Source: Taibaiella chishuiensis (lineage in GTDB: Bacteria > Bacteroidota > Bacteroidia > Chitinophagales > Chitinophagaceae). From it: a stretch of DNA of 64,000 nucleotides. The translations under genes and the position numbers were made by a program. Below the pieces are notes generated by a model. That model did no database searches, had not been told where the DNA came from, and saw only the letters and a program-made list of their open reading frames with translations. This document shows positions 16,758 to 24,511 of the stretch, in pieces (position 1 is the stretch's first letter; every line of letters begins with the position of its first letter). The stretch is taken from contig NZ_PYGD01000002.1 of NCBI RefSeq assembly GCF_003014535.1, positions 434,001-498,000 of the forward strand, in the 5' to 3' direction.

Positions 16758-17230
16758 TCGTCAGCGTCCTTCGTGCCTTTCGAATCGCGGGCACTTTTCT
16801 TTTCTGCTTCGATAGCATCGGCAGCATCGATAGAATGCGAACGGTGAATATTCTCCTCCTGCTCAGCCTGGTCGGACAGGCGTTGATAAAACTTATGCAG
16901 CACATCGAGCTCCGATTCTTCGAGGTCTTCGATATCTACCATACGGTTGCTGGCAAAACGGCTTGCAGCGATCAGTTCATTCAACTTTAGTTGTATGGCC
17001 TTGGAATCCTTATTCTGTGTTTTCTGGATCAGGAAAACCATAAGGAACGTGATGATCGTGGTGCCGGTATTAATAACCAGTTGCCAGGTATCCGAATAAT
17101 GGAATACGGGGCCTGATACCAGCCAGGCAATGATCAGGCCGAAGGCGATGCCAAAGGCAAACGAGGTTCCGGTCCACTGGGTCGCTTTGTTGGCTGCCTT
17201 TTCAAACCAGCTGTTCTTTTTCGATTTCAT
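16754..17230 (-). CDS. low-affinity iron permease family protein
   Basis: A 158-residue membrane protein with two predicted transmembrane helices (FAFGIAFGLIIAWLVSG and a second around TTIITFLMVFLIQ). The typical following motif QNKDSKAIQLKLNELI identifies the PF04120 low-affinity iron permease/DUF family. A charged, Asp/Glu/Lys-rich cytoplasmic tail follows. Despite the family name, iron transport is not established for most bacterial members. It is transcribed toward the eCIS operon and overlaps the muramidase stop, so no terminator can lie between them. It has no obvious functional link to either neighbour. Confidence 0.85.
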   Translation of the reverse strand: MKSKKNSWFEKAANKATQWTGTSFAFGIAFGLIIAWLVSGPVFHYSDTWQLVINTGTTIITFLMVFLIQKTQNKDSKAIQLKLNELIAASRFASNRMVDIEDLEESELDVLHKFYQRLSDQAEQEENIHRSHSIDAADAIEAEKKSARDSKGTKDADD

Positions 17231-17292
17231 AGTTAGATGTGAGATATTAGATATGAGATGTTAGATATTAGATATGAGATGTTAGATATTAG
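17231..17292. repeat. short AT-rich tandem repeat
   Basis: About three tandem copies of a 20-22 base unit built on GATGTTAGATATTAGATAT(G)A, located directly upstream of the iron permease-like gene. Copies are nearly perfect, so this is a slippage-prone tract. It lies where the promoter of that gene should be, so copy number could affect expression; this is inference. Confidence 0.8.
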
Positions 17293-17300
17293 AGGGCGTA

Positions 17301-17690
17301 TTGTCATCCTGAGCACAGCAGGGTAATTTTAAATTTTGAGTTTTGAATTTTGAACTATTGAAGTGTTCGCTGTCATCCTGAGCGCAGCGAAGGATCTCAT
17401 TAGTTAGCCGGCTTCAATAGCGTGTCTGTATCAAAGGACGATTGTCATCCTGAGCGCACTGGCGTGTAAAAGCATAACCACCAAAAGGAGCCTGTCATCC
17501 TGAGCATCGCGAAGGAACTCACCAGTTAGCTGGCTTCACTGGCGTATAAAGCATAACTACTTAACAGGAGCCTGTCATCCTGAGCATCGCGAAGGATCTC
17601 ATCAGTTAGCCGGCTTTACTAGCGAGTAAAGTATCAAGTATCAAAGGACGATTGTCATCCTGAGCGCAGCGAAGGATCTCATCAGTTAGC
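17301..17690. repeat. cluster of six dispersed intergenic repeats
   Basis: Six copies of a unit with core TGTCATCCTGAGC begin near 17302, 17371, 17443, 17493, 17573 and 17653. Most continue with (G/A)CAGCGAAGGATCTCAT or CATCGCGAAGGA, and are followed by a second conserved block, (A/C)GTTAGC(T/C)GGCTT. Intervening segments also repeat (TATCAAAGGACGA, AAAGCATAAC, CAGGAGCC). The CATCCTGAGC...GCGAAGGA type is a widespread extragenic repeat in Bacteroidota. Copies 1 and 3 are truncated. The tract holds no gene. It may be a recombination hot spot or a REP-like element; no transposase is adjacent. Confidence 0.85.
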
Positions 17691-17732
17691 TGGCTTTGCA
17701 TACGGGTTGCCTGCCATCAATAAGCCCTTCGC

Positions 17733-18080
17733 TCACTTCTTCTTCGCGGCTGCCTTCTTCTTCATGGGCGCCTTCTTCTTCGCCGCTGCTTTCTTCTTCA
17801 TGGGCGCCTTCTTTTTGGCTGCTGCTTTCTTTTTCACGGGCGCTTTTTTCTTAGCTGCTGCTTTCTTCTTCATGGATGCCTTTTTCTTAACCGCCGCTTT
17901 CTTCTTCACCGGCGCCTTGGGCACTTTGCCGCCTGCTTCCCTTGCTTCGGACAGGCCAATAGCAATCGCCTGTTTCTTGCTGGTCACTTTTTGGCCGGAC
18001 CCGCTTTTCAACGTGCCTTCATGCAGTTCATGCATAACCTTTTCTACCTTCTCGCTTGCTTTCTTTCCGTATTTAGGCAT
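17733..18080 (-). CDS. DUF6496 protein with histone-H1-like KKKA repeat tail
   Basis: The start is set at ATG 18080 (MPKYGKKASEKVEK), giving 115 aa; the open frame extends upstream but without family similarity. Residues 1-50 match the DUF6496 family (MHELHEGTLKSGSGQKVTSKKQAIAIGLSEA). The C-terminal half is a low-complexity array of KKKAAAKKKAPM-type units, extremely basic, like histone H1/HU tails that bind DNA non-specifically. A nucleoid-binding or stress-related role is plausible. The DNA encoding the tail is itself a short tandem repeat, so unit number may vary between strains. The opposite strand shows a long Phe/Ala-rich open frame that is only the mirror of this repeat. Confidence 0.8.
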   Translation of the reverse strand: MPKYGKKASEKVEKVMHELHEGTLKSGSGQKVTSKKQAIAIGLSEAREAGGKVPKAPVKKKAAVKKKASMKKKAAAKKKAPVKKKAAAKKKAPMKKKAAAKKKAPMKKKAAAKKK

Positions 18081-18294
18081 AGTATGCTGGTTGTGATGGT
18101 TTACAATCCTGGTATAAATGCAGCGGCCACTCTTGTACGGGCCCTCTTTATCCCCGGATAAAACAAGCCCCAGCTGCCGATATGCTACAAATACAGATAA
18201 AACAGGAAAATGTTGCCGCGCCGGCCTGGGTTGCGCTACGATTATGATAAACATTTAACAGGCGCCTGCTGTTTTCTCTATACAAACAACACAG

Positions 18295-19164
18295 ATGATT
18301 ATGGAAAGTAAACAGCCCCAAACCTTTCCGCCACAGGAACAGGAGCAACAACCCGGTCTCGAAACAGAAATGGTGCCTGTGCCGGAAACCGCACCCAGGC
18401 CGGAACCGGCCGCTGGTAAGCTTCGGGGCAAAGTGGCAGTTATAACCGGTGGGGACAGTGGCATCGGTAAAGCGGTAGCGCTGGCATTTGCCGCAGAAGG
18501 TGCGGATATCGTGATCGTTTACTACAACGAACATCGCGATGCCCATGATACGGCGGCAACAATCAAGGCGCTGGGCGTACAAGCGCTGTTACTACCGGGT
18601 GACATTGCTTCGGAGTCTTTTTGTAAATCAGTGGTAGAGCAGGTTATAGCCACCTTCGGGCAGATCGATATCCTGGTTAATAATGCCGCCGTACAATATC
18701 CCCGCGAACGCCCCGAGGAGATCAGCAGCGAACAGCTGCTAAAAACCTTTGGGGTGAATGTATTCGGCGCCTTTTACCTCACGCTCGCTGCATTGCCCTT
18801 TATGCCTGAAAAAAGCAGTATCATCAATACGACTTCGGTAACCGCTTACCGGGGCAGTTATCATCTGATCGACTACTCGGCGACGAAAGGCGCACTGGTC
18901 GGCTTTACACGCTCTTTATCGGCTGCGCTCGCCGGCCGGGGCATCCGGGTTAATGCCGTAGCGCCAGGCCCGGTATGGACACCATTGATCCCCGCAAGTT
19001 TCCCGGAAAAGCATGTGGCGGAGTTCGGCGCCGATGTGCCGATGAAGCGCGCCGGTCAGCCCAACGAAATCGCAACCTGTTATGTGTTCCTGGCCTCGGA
19101 GGATGCCAGTTACATGACCGGGCAGGTATTACATCCGAACGGTGGCGAGATCATTAATGGCTAA
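18295..19164 (+). CDS. SDR-family oxidoreductase (YghA/general stress protein 39-like)
   Basis: A 289-residue short-chain dehydrogenase/reductase. It has a Gln/Pro-rich N-terminal extension of about 40 residues, typical of the YghA/GsiB-39 subgroup. The cofactor motif follows (TGGDSGIGKA), then the NNAA motif, the catalytic Ser in NTTSVTAYRGS and the Y-x3-K pair in DYSATKGAL. It ends with the family's YMTGQVLHPNGG. It would catalyse NAD(P)-dependent oxidation/reduction of an unknown alcohol or aldehyde in the cytoplasm; relatives are induced by stress. The ATG at 18301 is an equally good start. It stands alone, divergent from the DUF6496 gene. Confidence 0.9.
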   Translation: MIMESKQPQTFPPQEQEQQPGLETEMVPVPETAPRPEPAAGKLRGKVAVITGGDSGIGKAVALAFAAEGADIVIVYYNEHRDAHDTAATIKALGVQALLLPGDIASESFCKSVVEQVIATFGQIDILVNNAAVQYPRERPEEISSEQLLKTFGVNVFGAFYLTLAALPFMPEKSSIINTTSVTAYRGSYHLIDYSATKGALVGFTRSLSAALAGRGIRVNAVAPGPVWTPLIPASFPEKHVAEFGADVPMKRAGQPNEIATCYVFLASEDASYMTGQVLHPNGGEIING

Positions 19165-19240
19165 TAGTGTTTGATGCAAGCTAGTACCTGTAGCGGGTTC
19201 GAAAGAAATTCCGGATATTCGCAGCCTTAACGAAAGGTAT

Positions 19241-19684
19241 ATGGCACATAAGATTATCCTTGTATCCGAAAAGGACTATCCCGAAATTTTAACCGTATGG
19301 GAAGCTTCCGTAAGGGCTACGCATCATTTCCTGGCAGAGGAAGACCTGCTCTTTTATAAAGCGGCTATCCGGGACACTTATCTGCCTTCGGGCATGCTCC
19401 GCCTGTTCTGTATCCGGGAAGACAATGGGGATATGGCCGGCTTTACGGGCTTGAGCAACGATGCTATCGAAATGCTTTTTATACGTCCCGACCTGCGTGG
19501 CGCCGGCATAGGAAAAGCGTTATTGCGCTACGCCGTTATGGAACAGCAAATGACAAAAGTAGATGTGAACGAGCAAAATGGACAGGCGCTTGGTTTTTAT
19601 GAACACGAGGGTTTTCATATTACAGGACGCTCGGAGCTGGATGCTTCCGGTAAACCTTATCCTATTTTGCATTTATCGCGCTGA
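19241..19684 (+). CDS. GNAT family N-acetyltransferase
   Basis: A 147-residue single-domain acetyltransferase. The acetyl-CoA pyrophosphate-binding motif is seen in RPDLRGAGIGKALL, followed by the beta5/alpha4 region VDVNEQNGQALGFYEHEGF and the final GRSELDASGKPYPILHL typical of the YjaB-like subgroup. The substrate cannot be read from sequence. It lies 76 bp after the SDR gene and ends just before a very strong hairpin terminator, so it may be the last gene of a two-gene transcript. Confidence 0.88.
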   Translation: MAHKIILVSEKDYPEILTVWEASVRATHHFLAEEDLLFYKAAIRDTYLPSGMLRLFCIREDNGDMAGFTGLSNDAIEMLFIRPDLRGAGIGKALLRYAVMEQQMTKVDVNEQNGQALGFYEHEGFHITGRSELDASGKPYPILHLSR

Positions 19685-19704
19685 TAGCAATAAGGTTTGT
19701 ACAG

Positions 19705-19749
19705 GCGGCGTATACTTCCCGGATACCGGGAAGTATACGCCGCTTTTTT
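19705..19749 (+). terminator. strong Rho-independent terminator
   Basis: A perfect 18-bp stem (19705-19722 pairing with 19726-19743) with an ATA loop is followed by six T residues. It terminates the GNAT gene. It lies between convergent genes and the T-run touches the stop codon of the opposite VOC gene, so it may act for both strands. Confidence 0.9.
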
Positions 19750-20221
19750 AATCCTGTGTACCAGTCTCCGGTGGCTGGTAACGTACAATGTCGATGGCAA
19801 TCCCGTTGATATCTTCAATGGCGAAATGCCGGTCGCCCCAGGGTTCATCGCGGATGTCGATCCGGATCGGCACATGGTCTTTCAGTCTTGCATACAGTTC
19901 ATCTACATCATTTACTTCAAGCGTAAGGTACATGCCTTGGCCCTGAAAGGCCTTGTGGAACAGCGGTTGCTGCGATGGGTGGTCGGGTAGCAGGAAGCTG
20001 ATCTCCGCCGTATGATCCGGGGTATGCAATAACAGGTAGAAATCGTTTTCGAAAGTAACCCCGAAACCGAGATGGGTGGTGTAGAATGCTTTTGTCGCCG
20101 CGAGATGGGGCGTTACGATGCCTGCGTTCAGTTTCATGGCTTTGTTTTTAGAAGTAGGGGGTTGTGCAAATGCGCAGTACTGCAGCAGGACGAGCAGGCT
20201 GTTGATCAGTAAGTGTTTCAT
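19748..20221 (-). CDS. VOC (glyoxalase/bleomycin-resistance) family protein, probably exported
   Basis: The C-terminal part is a single vicinal-oxygen-chelate domain: NAGIVTPHLAATKAFY at the start, LGFGVTFENDFYLLL, then YLTLEVNDVDELYARL, and DPW-like RDEPWGDRHFAIEDINGIAIDIV at the end. From ATG 20221 the product begins with a credible signal peptide (MKHLLINSLLVLLQYCAFAQ). Starting instead at ATG 20137 (MKLNAGIVT) would give a cytosolic protein of normal VOC length. The signal-peptide start is preferred, but the choice is open. It lies 66 bp downstream of an AraC regulator on the same strand and is probably co-transcribed with it. Its substrate is unknown. Confidence 0.8.
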   Translation of the reverse strand: MKHLLINSLLVLLQYCAFAQPPTSKNKAMKLNAGIVTPHLAATKAFYTTHLGFGVTFENDFYLLLHTPDHTAEISFLLPDHPSQQPLFHKAFQGQGMYLTLEVNDVDELYARLKDHVPIRIDIRDEPWGDRHFAIEDINGIAIDIVRYQPPETGTQD

Positions 20222-20287
20222 GATTGCCGTTTGGTAAGGCAAAGATGCGGCAGGATAAGCGGGTTTCCTTGTAAAAATCGGACAAAA

Positions 20288-21103
20288 TCAGGTACCGGCG
20301 GCCTGTCCGGGTGTAAGGCCGTAAAACTGCCGGAACGACCTGGTGAAATGCGCCTGGTCATAATAACCCAGGTCGAAATAGGTCTTCTGCTTGGTTATGT
20401 TTGCCGGTGTACAGGTTTGCAGTAAACGCTGGAAGCGCACCACATTACCGAATGCTTTGGCGCTATCGCCGATATAGTGGTGAAACAGGCGGCGGAGCTG
20501 GCGCGGACTGATACCAATGGCCAGGTCGCTGCCCATGCTGATATTGCCCGAATGCTGTAAGAGCAGAGTCATGGCTTCGTAGAACCTGTGGTCGTAATTA
20601 CGCGGTGGCATAGCTGCCAATAATTGTAGCAGGTGCCCATCCTGTAATGCGGTCCGGCTTGCGGCATCGAGGTCATGATGCAGGCGGTTGCTTATAAAAG
20701 CGGCGGTAGCGGGCCATACGGCTTCCAGTGCTTCGGAACGGTTACTTAATGTGTCGGCACTGATGCCGGTTAAGAGGGTAAACATGCCCGGCAAAAAGCG
20801 GATGCCGTTGTAGTGAAAGGTATTGTCCAACGGGAATGCCGTATACCGGTCGCAGAAGCCCATAATGCTGCTCTGCTCCGGGTAATACAGGTCGGTAAAA
20901 ATATCGGTACAACCATCGGCCACCACGCGGTACGAAAACGGTGCGGATAAGGGTGTGGTTGTTTTAAGCTCCCAATAGCAATATACCAGGTCGCGAAGGG
21001 CAGGGTGGGGTTGTGTTTCCCGGTACTGCACACCTGGCGTACCCGGGCCTGTCGCCAGTTGTACGGGTTGGTATAACTGCCTGATACAGGGGAGTGGGTC
21101 CAA
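20288..21103 (-). CDS. AraC family transcriptional regulator
   Basis: A 271-residue regulator. The N-terminal sensing domain (YRETQPHPALRDLVYCYWEL, then RVVADGCTDIFTDL) is of the DUF6597 type found in many Bacteroidota AraC proteins. The C-terminal AraC DNA-binding domain has ISPRQLRRLFHHYIGDSAKAF and the signature DLGYYDQAHFTRSFRQFYGLTPGQ. The start is a TTG; no ATG or GTG is in frame upstream. It is followed on the same strand by the VOC gene, its likely target. A clean TAnnTTTG -7 box lies about 27 bases upstream. Confidence 0.88.
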   Translation of the reverse strand: MDPLPCIRQLYQPVQLATGPGTPGVQYRETQPHPALRDLVYCYWELKTTTPLSAPFSYRVVADGCTDIFTDLYYPEQSSIMGFCDRYTAFPLDNTFHYNGIRFLPGMFTLLTGISADTLSNRSEALEAVWPATAAFISNRLHHDLDAASRTALQDGHLLQLLAAMPPRNYDHRFYEAMTLLLQHSGNISMGSDLAIGISPRQLRRLFHHYIGDSAKAFGNVVRFQRLLQTCTPANITKQKTYFDLGYYDQAHFTRSFRQFYGLTPGQAAGT

Positions 21104-21129
21104 GATGATCTTGTTTGTTGGCGGATAGC

Positions 21130-21137
21130 CAAAGATA
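21130..21137 (-). promoter_or_regulatory. candidate Bacteroidota -7 promoter box for AraC gene
   Basis: Reads TATCTTTG on the minus strand, an exact match to the TAnnTTTG -7 consensus, 27 bases before the TTG start of the AraC gene. No clear TTG -33 box is present at the usual distance. Confidence 0.4.
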
Positions 21138-21211
21138 AGATAATTTCGGCCGCGGCAGCGACTTAACTATGTTACAGTAACCAGTCCTTTTTTATTTAAT
21201 AAGCTATCATC

Positions 21212-21778
21212 ATGAAATACCCCTCCATACAGGCGACTTTGAAAAACGGGCTGGACGTAACGGTAAGTAGGTGCCGGGAAGAAGATGCCCCGGGCTTTAT
21301 CGCTATGGTAAAGACCTATTTGTCCGACAGTCCCTGTATCCCGATGCTGCCCGAGGAGTTTGCTCATAGCATAGAAGAGCAACAGGCCCTGATCCGGCGT
21401 TTTGCGGCCCAGGAAAATTCCCTGGCCCTGGTTGCCAGGCATGAGGGACAAATCGTGGGTAATATCGAACTTACGGGTAGTCCGCGTTTGATGATGCGGC
21501 ATACGGCGATGGTAGGCATGGGCATGCTCCGGGCCTGGCGCGGCTGTGGTTTGGGGACCCTGCTGTTGCGGGAGGTAATCAACTGGGCTGTCGGAAATCC
21601 TGTATTGGAAAAACTCTGGCTTGAAGTATATGCGGAAAATGAAGCCGGGTTGCAGCTGTACCGGCGTTGCGGTTTCGAGGAAATGGGGCGTTCCCCTGGC
21701 TTTTTCAAACGTGATGGTATTTACTCGGATAAGGTATTGATGGGCCGCGATGTAGCTGAAGGGCGTTCGTATTTATAA
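21212..21778 (+). CDS. GNAT family N-acetyltransferase
   Basis: A 188-residue acetyltransferase with the CoA-binding motif in AWRGCGLGTLLLREVINWA and the following LEVYAENEAGLQLYRRCGFEEMG, which is close to the RimI/phosphinothricin-acetyltransferase-like branch. An N-terminal extension of about 60 residues precedes the core. It would transfer acetyl to an amino group of an unidentified metabolite or protein. It is divergent from the AraC gene, and its own 3' end is followed by a long inverted repeat. Confidence 0.87.
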   Translation: MKYPSIQATLKNGLDVTVSRCREEDAPGFIAMVKTYLSDSPCIPMLPEEFAHSIEEQQALIRRFAAQENSLALVARHEGQIVGNIELTGSPRLMMRHTAMVGMGMLRAWRGCGLGTLLLREVINWAVGNPVLEKLWLEVYAENEAGLQLYRRCGFEEMGRSPGFFKRDGIYSDKVLMGRDVAEGRSYL

Positions 21779-21786
21779 AAAAATAA

Positions 21787-21861
21787 GGGCAATATACTGC
21801 AGGTTGGATGGTTGTTCCGATGTTATTGCATATCGTTTGGGTAACCTGCAGTGTATTGTCC
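21787..21861. repeat. 19-bp inverted repeat with 37-nt loop
   Basis: Arms at 21787-21805 and 21843-21861. The two arms differ at two positions, both compatible with G-U pairing, so RNA from the + strand could form an uninterrupted 19-bp stem. No T-run follows, which argues against a simple terminator. It could be a small RNA structure, a processing signal of the GNAT mRNA, or a degenerate mobile-element fragment. Confidence 0.7.
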
Positions 21862-21913
21862 TGTTGATTATCCGTCGTAGCGCTTGTACGGCGGTTTAGT
21901 TGTTTCTACTCAT

Positions 21914-22114
21914 TTACGCCGGTCCGTGCTGGCCGGTCCTGTCTCTCAGGTAACGTTCTACTTTTTCGGGATCGTGTCCTACGGCCGTAGTGGCCGCCTG
22001 CACTTCTTCCCTGCTTACGCCAAGCTCTTCTTCCAGATAAGCCAGTTCTCTTTCAGAGCCAGGTTGTATACCGTTACGTTTGAGCAGTTCATTTATTCTT
22101 TGATCATCTGTCAT
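21914..22114 (-). CDS. small DUF3606-like protein
   Basis: A 66-residue acidic protein. The core ELAYLEEELGVSREEVQAATTAVGHDPEKVERYL matches the DUF3606 family of small helical proteins, where the W-x-x-x-x-GVS-x-x-x-L-x-x-A pattern is conserved. Function is unknown; members are often stress-induced. Monocistronic, transcribed on the minus strand from a region carrying a candidate TAnnTTTG box. Confidence 0.78.
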   Translation of the reverse strand: MTDDQRINELLKRNGIQPGSERELAYLEEELGVSREEVQAATTAVGHDPEKVERYLRDRTGQHGPA

Positions 22115-22679
22115 AGTTTATCGGTTTGTTATAAAACAACCGGCGCTTTTAAATTGTTGCGCCCTTTTGGTCTGCTTTTCTGATCAAATGTAATTTTGCA
22201 TGAAAAATGTTTAACGTTTTATTTTATGTGAACTGACCGTCAGTTGTTTTTTATATTACGTTTTGCATGAATTATGGTAAGGTTCCAGGTATAATCCCGG
22301 TTTTTTTCTTCGGAAAAAGCGAAAAATGTTGTCATAAATCCTTTTTTTTCGGATACCCGATGTTGCCGCGGCCACCTGCGCAAAGCCTTGCCTGGCCTGC
22401 TTTATCGTGTTAAGGAAGTAGTGCTTAACTTAAAGATAACGAACTGGTAAAATGCGCTTCACCTTCTGTTTACATGAACTCCTGACTTTTGCCCCCTCAA
22501 AATGAAACCGTTAAACCAATATACCTGTAAACTTCCGGGGGCCTGTCGCAGTTCAGCCTGTTATGATAGCAACCGGGTACTGAGGTTATAGTTTTCCAGT
22601 CTTCCTTTTCCGTTGTATTTATTGTTTAATTCAAAATGTGTTGCCCGGATCTGCCCGGGCGGGACCTGCTATTGCCCCG
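22115..22679. other. intergenic region with promoter and operator candidates
   Basis: A gene-free stretch between divergent genes. It holds TACATTTG on the minus strand (22185-22192), a candidate -7 box for the DUF3606 gene. It also holds a 15-base palindrome at 22231-22245, and AT-rich sequence up to the cytochrome c peroxidase start. No convincing open frame or structured RNA was seen in the remaining part. Confidence 0.6.
22231..22245. promoter_or_regulatory. palindromic operator candidate AACTGACCGTCAGTT
   Basis: Perfect 7-bp arms around a single central base. The TGAC-C-GTCA core resembles operators of TetR/AcrR-family repressors. No TetR gene is in the window, so the regulator would act from elsewhere. 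The likely controlled gene is either the DUF3606 gene or the peroxidase gene. Confidence 0.5.
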
Positions 22680-24476
22680 ATGATCCGAAAATCTGTAAGG
22701 ACTTTCCTGTTGATATGGTTACCTGTTGTGCTGATTGCCTTCCGTTCGCTGGCGCCGGATGACCGTGAAGGCGCCGACCGGGTACTCCTGTTGTACGACC
22801 GCGACCTGCAGGCGCTGGAACAGGCCTTGTTGCACTTCGAGGCTGATCTCGGCACTACCGATACCCTGAGTTGGTTTATGGACTTCCGGGCCTGCCGTAC
22901 AGCTTACAAACGTATCGAATACCTGGTGGGGTACCAGTTCCCCTTGATCGCCCAACGGATAAATGGCCCTGCCTTACCCGAGGTAGAAGCCGCCGATTTT
23001 CATGAAACCGGCCAGCCTACCGGTTTTCAGGTGCTCGAAGAAGATCTTTTCAGTCCCGGCGTACTGCGACGGGCGCCTGCTTTACAAAAAGAAATCAAAC
23101 ATCTTATCGCTTATACCCGTATCCTTAAACAACAGCAGGGTACTTTCCCTTTTACCGCTCCGCTTATCTACGATGCTTTGCGGCTTAATCTTTACACCCT
23201 GGCGGCCAAGGGGCTTTCCGGTTTCGACAGCCCGGTAGCGTTCCAGTCGCTGGAAGAAGCGGTAACTACGCTTGAGACTACCGAAGCGGTGCTCAACGCC
23301 CTGGGACCGGTAGATGCTGCGTTCCGCGTACAGCTGCAATACGGCCGTTCGCTGTTGCTGGCGCCGGGCGTAACATTCGACAACTTCGACCGGGCTTCGT
23401 TTTTTCGCAGGGTATACCAGCCCCTGCTTAGCGCCTTATACCGGCAGCAACAACAACAGCATATCGCTTCCCCACAGGTATTGCGGGCTGTAAAGACCGA
23501 TGCAGAGAGCTTCCTGGCCCCTGCTGCATACGACCCTGTTTTCTTTGCCCCGCCGGGTACAAGACCTGCTACCCCGGCCCTGGTAGCCCTGGGAAATGCC
23601 CTGTTTGCCGACAATACGATGTCGCGTGGCGGCCGTTCCTGCAAAAGTTGTCATGCACCCGGCAAGGCTTTTACCGATGGCTTAAAAGTAAACCGCTCCC
23701 TGCAGCGCGACGAAGGCTTGATGCGCAATACGCCATCGCTCAGTTATGCAGCCCTGCAACCCGCGCTCTTTTACGATGTGCGGGTCGACTTCCTCGAACA
23801 GCAGGCGCATGATGTGCTGTTCAATAAGGCTGAAATGGATGCCGCCCTGGAACAGGCCATAACCGGGTTTAAAAAAAATAAGACCATGCGTAAGGCTTTT
23901 GCAGCCGCATTTCCACGGCATCCCGATCCGTTCCGGCAAGAGCATATTATACAGGCGCTGGCTGCTTACCAGCGTTCCCTGCCTCGGTTTAGTGCGCCTT
24001 TCGACCGGTATATGGCCGGCGATAGCCTGGCCATGAGCAAACAGCAGGTGGCGGGTTTCAATCTGTTTATGGGTAAAGCCAAATGCGGCACCTGTCATTT
24101 TATGCCTTTGTTCAACGGTGCGGTGCCGCCCTTTTACGACCGTATCGATTCGGAGATTCTGGGCGTGCCCGGAGCTAAGGATACCCTGAATGCCTTTGTG
24201 GATAAAGATTTGGGCGCTTACAACCATTTTAAGAATGCGATCAAAAAATATGCTTTTAAAACGCCGACCGTCAGGAATGCCGCCCTTACCGCACCTTATA
24301 TGCACAACGGCGTATATGATAGCCTTGAGGAGGTGATCGATTTTTATAACCGTGGCGGCGGCGCCGGTATCGGTATTACGCTGCGTAACCAAACCCTGCC
24401 GGCCGATGCCCTGCAGCTCGATGCAACAGAGCAGCGGGCCCTGGTTGCCTTTATCCATGCCCTTTCGGATCAATAA
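22680..24476 (+). CDS. di-heme cytochrome c peroxidase (MauG/CCP family)
   Basis: The start is set at ATG 22680 (MIRKSVRTFLLIWLPVVLIAF), which gives a signal peptide; an upstream in-frame GTG has no support. Residues about 30-230 form a helical N-terminal domain with RTAYKRIEYLVGYQFP and INGPALPEVE, found in long Bacteroidota CCPs. The C-terminal part is a CCP module with two heme-binding motifs, CKSCH (321-325) and CGTCH (469-473), plus FDRYMAGDSLAMSKQQ and the MHNGVYDSLEEVIDFYNRGGG signature. It would reduce hydrogen peroxide in the periplasm using c-type cytochromes, or oxidise another substrate as MauG does. The T9SS phosphatase gene follows after 35 bp. Confidence 0.88.
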   Translation: MIRKSVRTFLLIWLPVVLIAFRSLAPDDREGADRVLLLYDRDLQALEQALLHFEADLGTTDTLSWFMDFRACRTAYKRIEYLVGYQFPLIAQRINGPALPEVEAADFHETGQPTGFQVLEEDLFSPGVLRRAPALQKEIKHLIAYTRILKQQQGTFPFTAPLIYDALRLNLYTLAAKGLSGFDSPVAFQSLEEAVTTLETTEAVLNALGPVDAAFRVQLQYGRSLLLAPGVTFDNFDRASFFRRVYQPLLSALYRQQQQQHIASPQVLRAVKTDAESFLAPAAYDPVFFAPPGTRPATPALVALGNALFADNTMSRGGRSCKSCHAPGKAFTDGLKVNRSLQRDEGLMRNTPSLSYAALQPALFYDVRVDFLEQQAHDVLFNKAEMDAALEQAITGFKKNKTMRKAFAAAFPRHPDPFRQEHIIQALAAYQRSLPRFSAPFDRYMAGDSLAMSKQQVAGFNLFMGKAKCGTCHFMPLFNGAVPPFYDRIDSEILGVPGAKDTLNAFVDKDLGAYNHFKNAIKKYAFKTPTVRNAALTAPYMHNGVYDSLEEVIDFYNRGGGAGIGITLRNQTLPADALQLDATEQRALVAFIHALSDQ

Positions 24477-24511
24477 ATAAATACCTCTTTTTTTAACCTA
24501 AAACAAAACAG

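Noticed and set aside
17301..17690. Possible CRISPR array
   Set aside because: Repeat spacing and length are irregular, spacers are themselves repeated, and no cas genes are present.
17707..18096. Long plus-strand open frame rich in Phe and Ala, looking like a membrane protein
   Set aside because: It is the mirror of the KKKA-repeat gene on the minus strand; its composition follows from the AAG-rich repeat and it has no family match.
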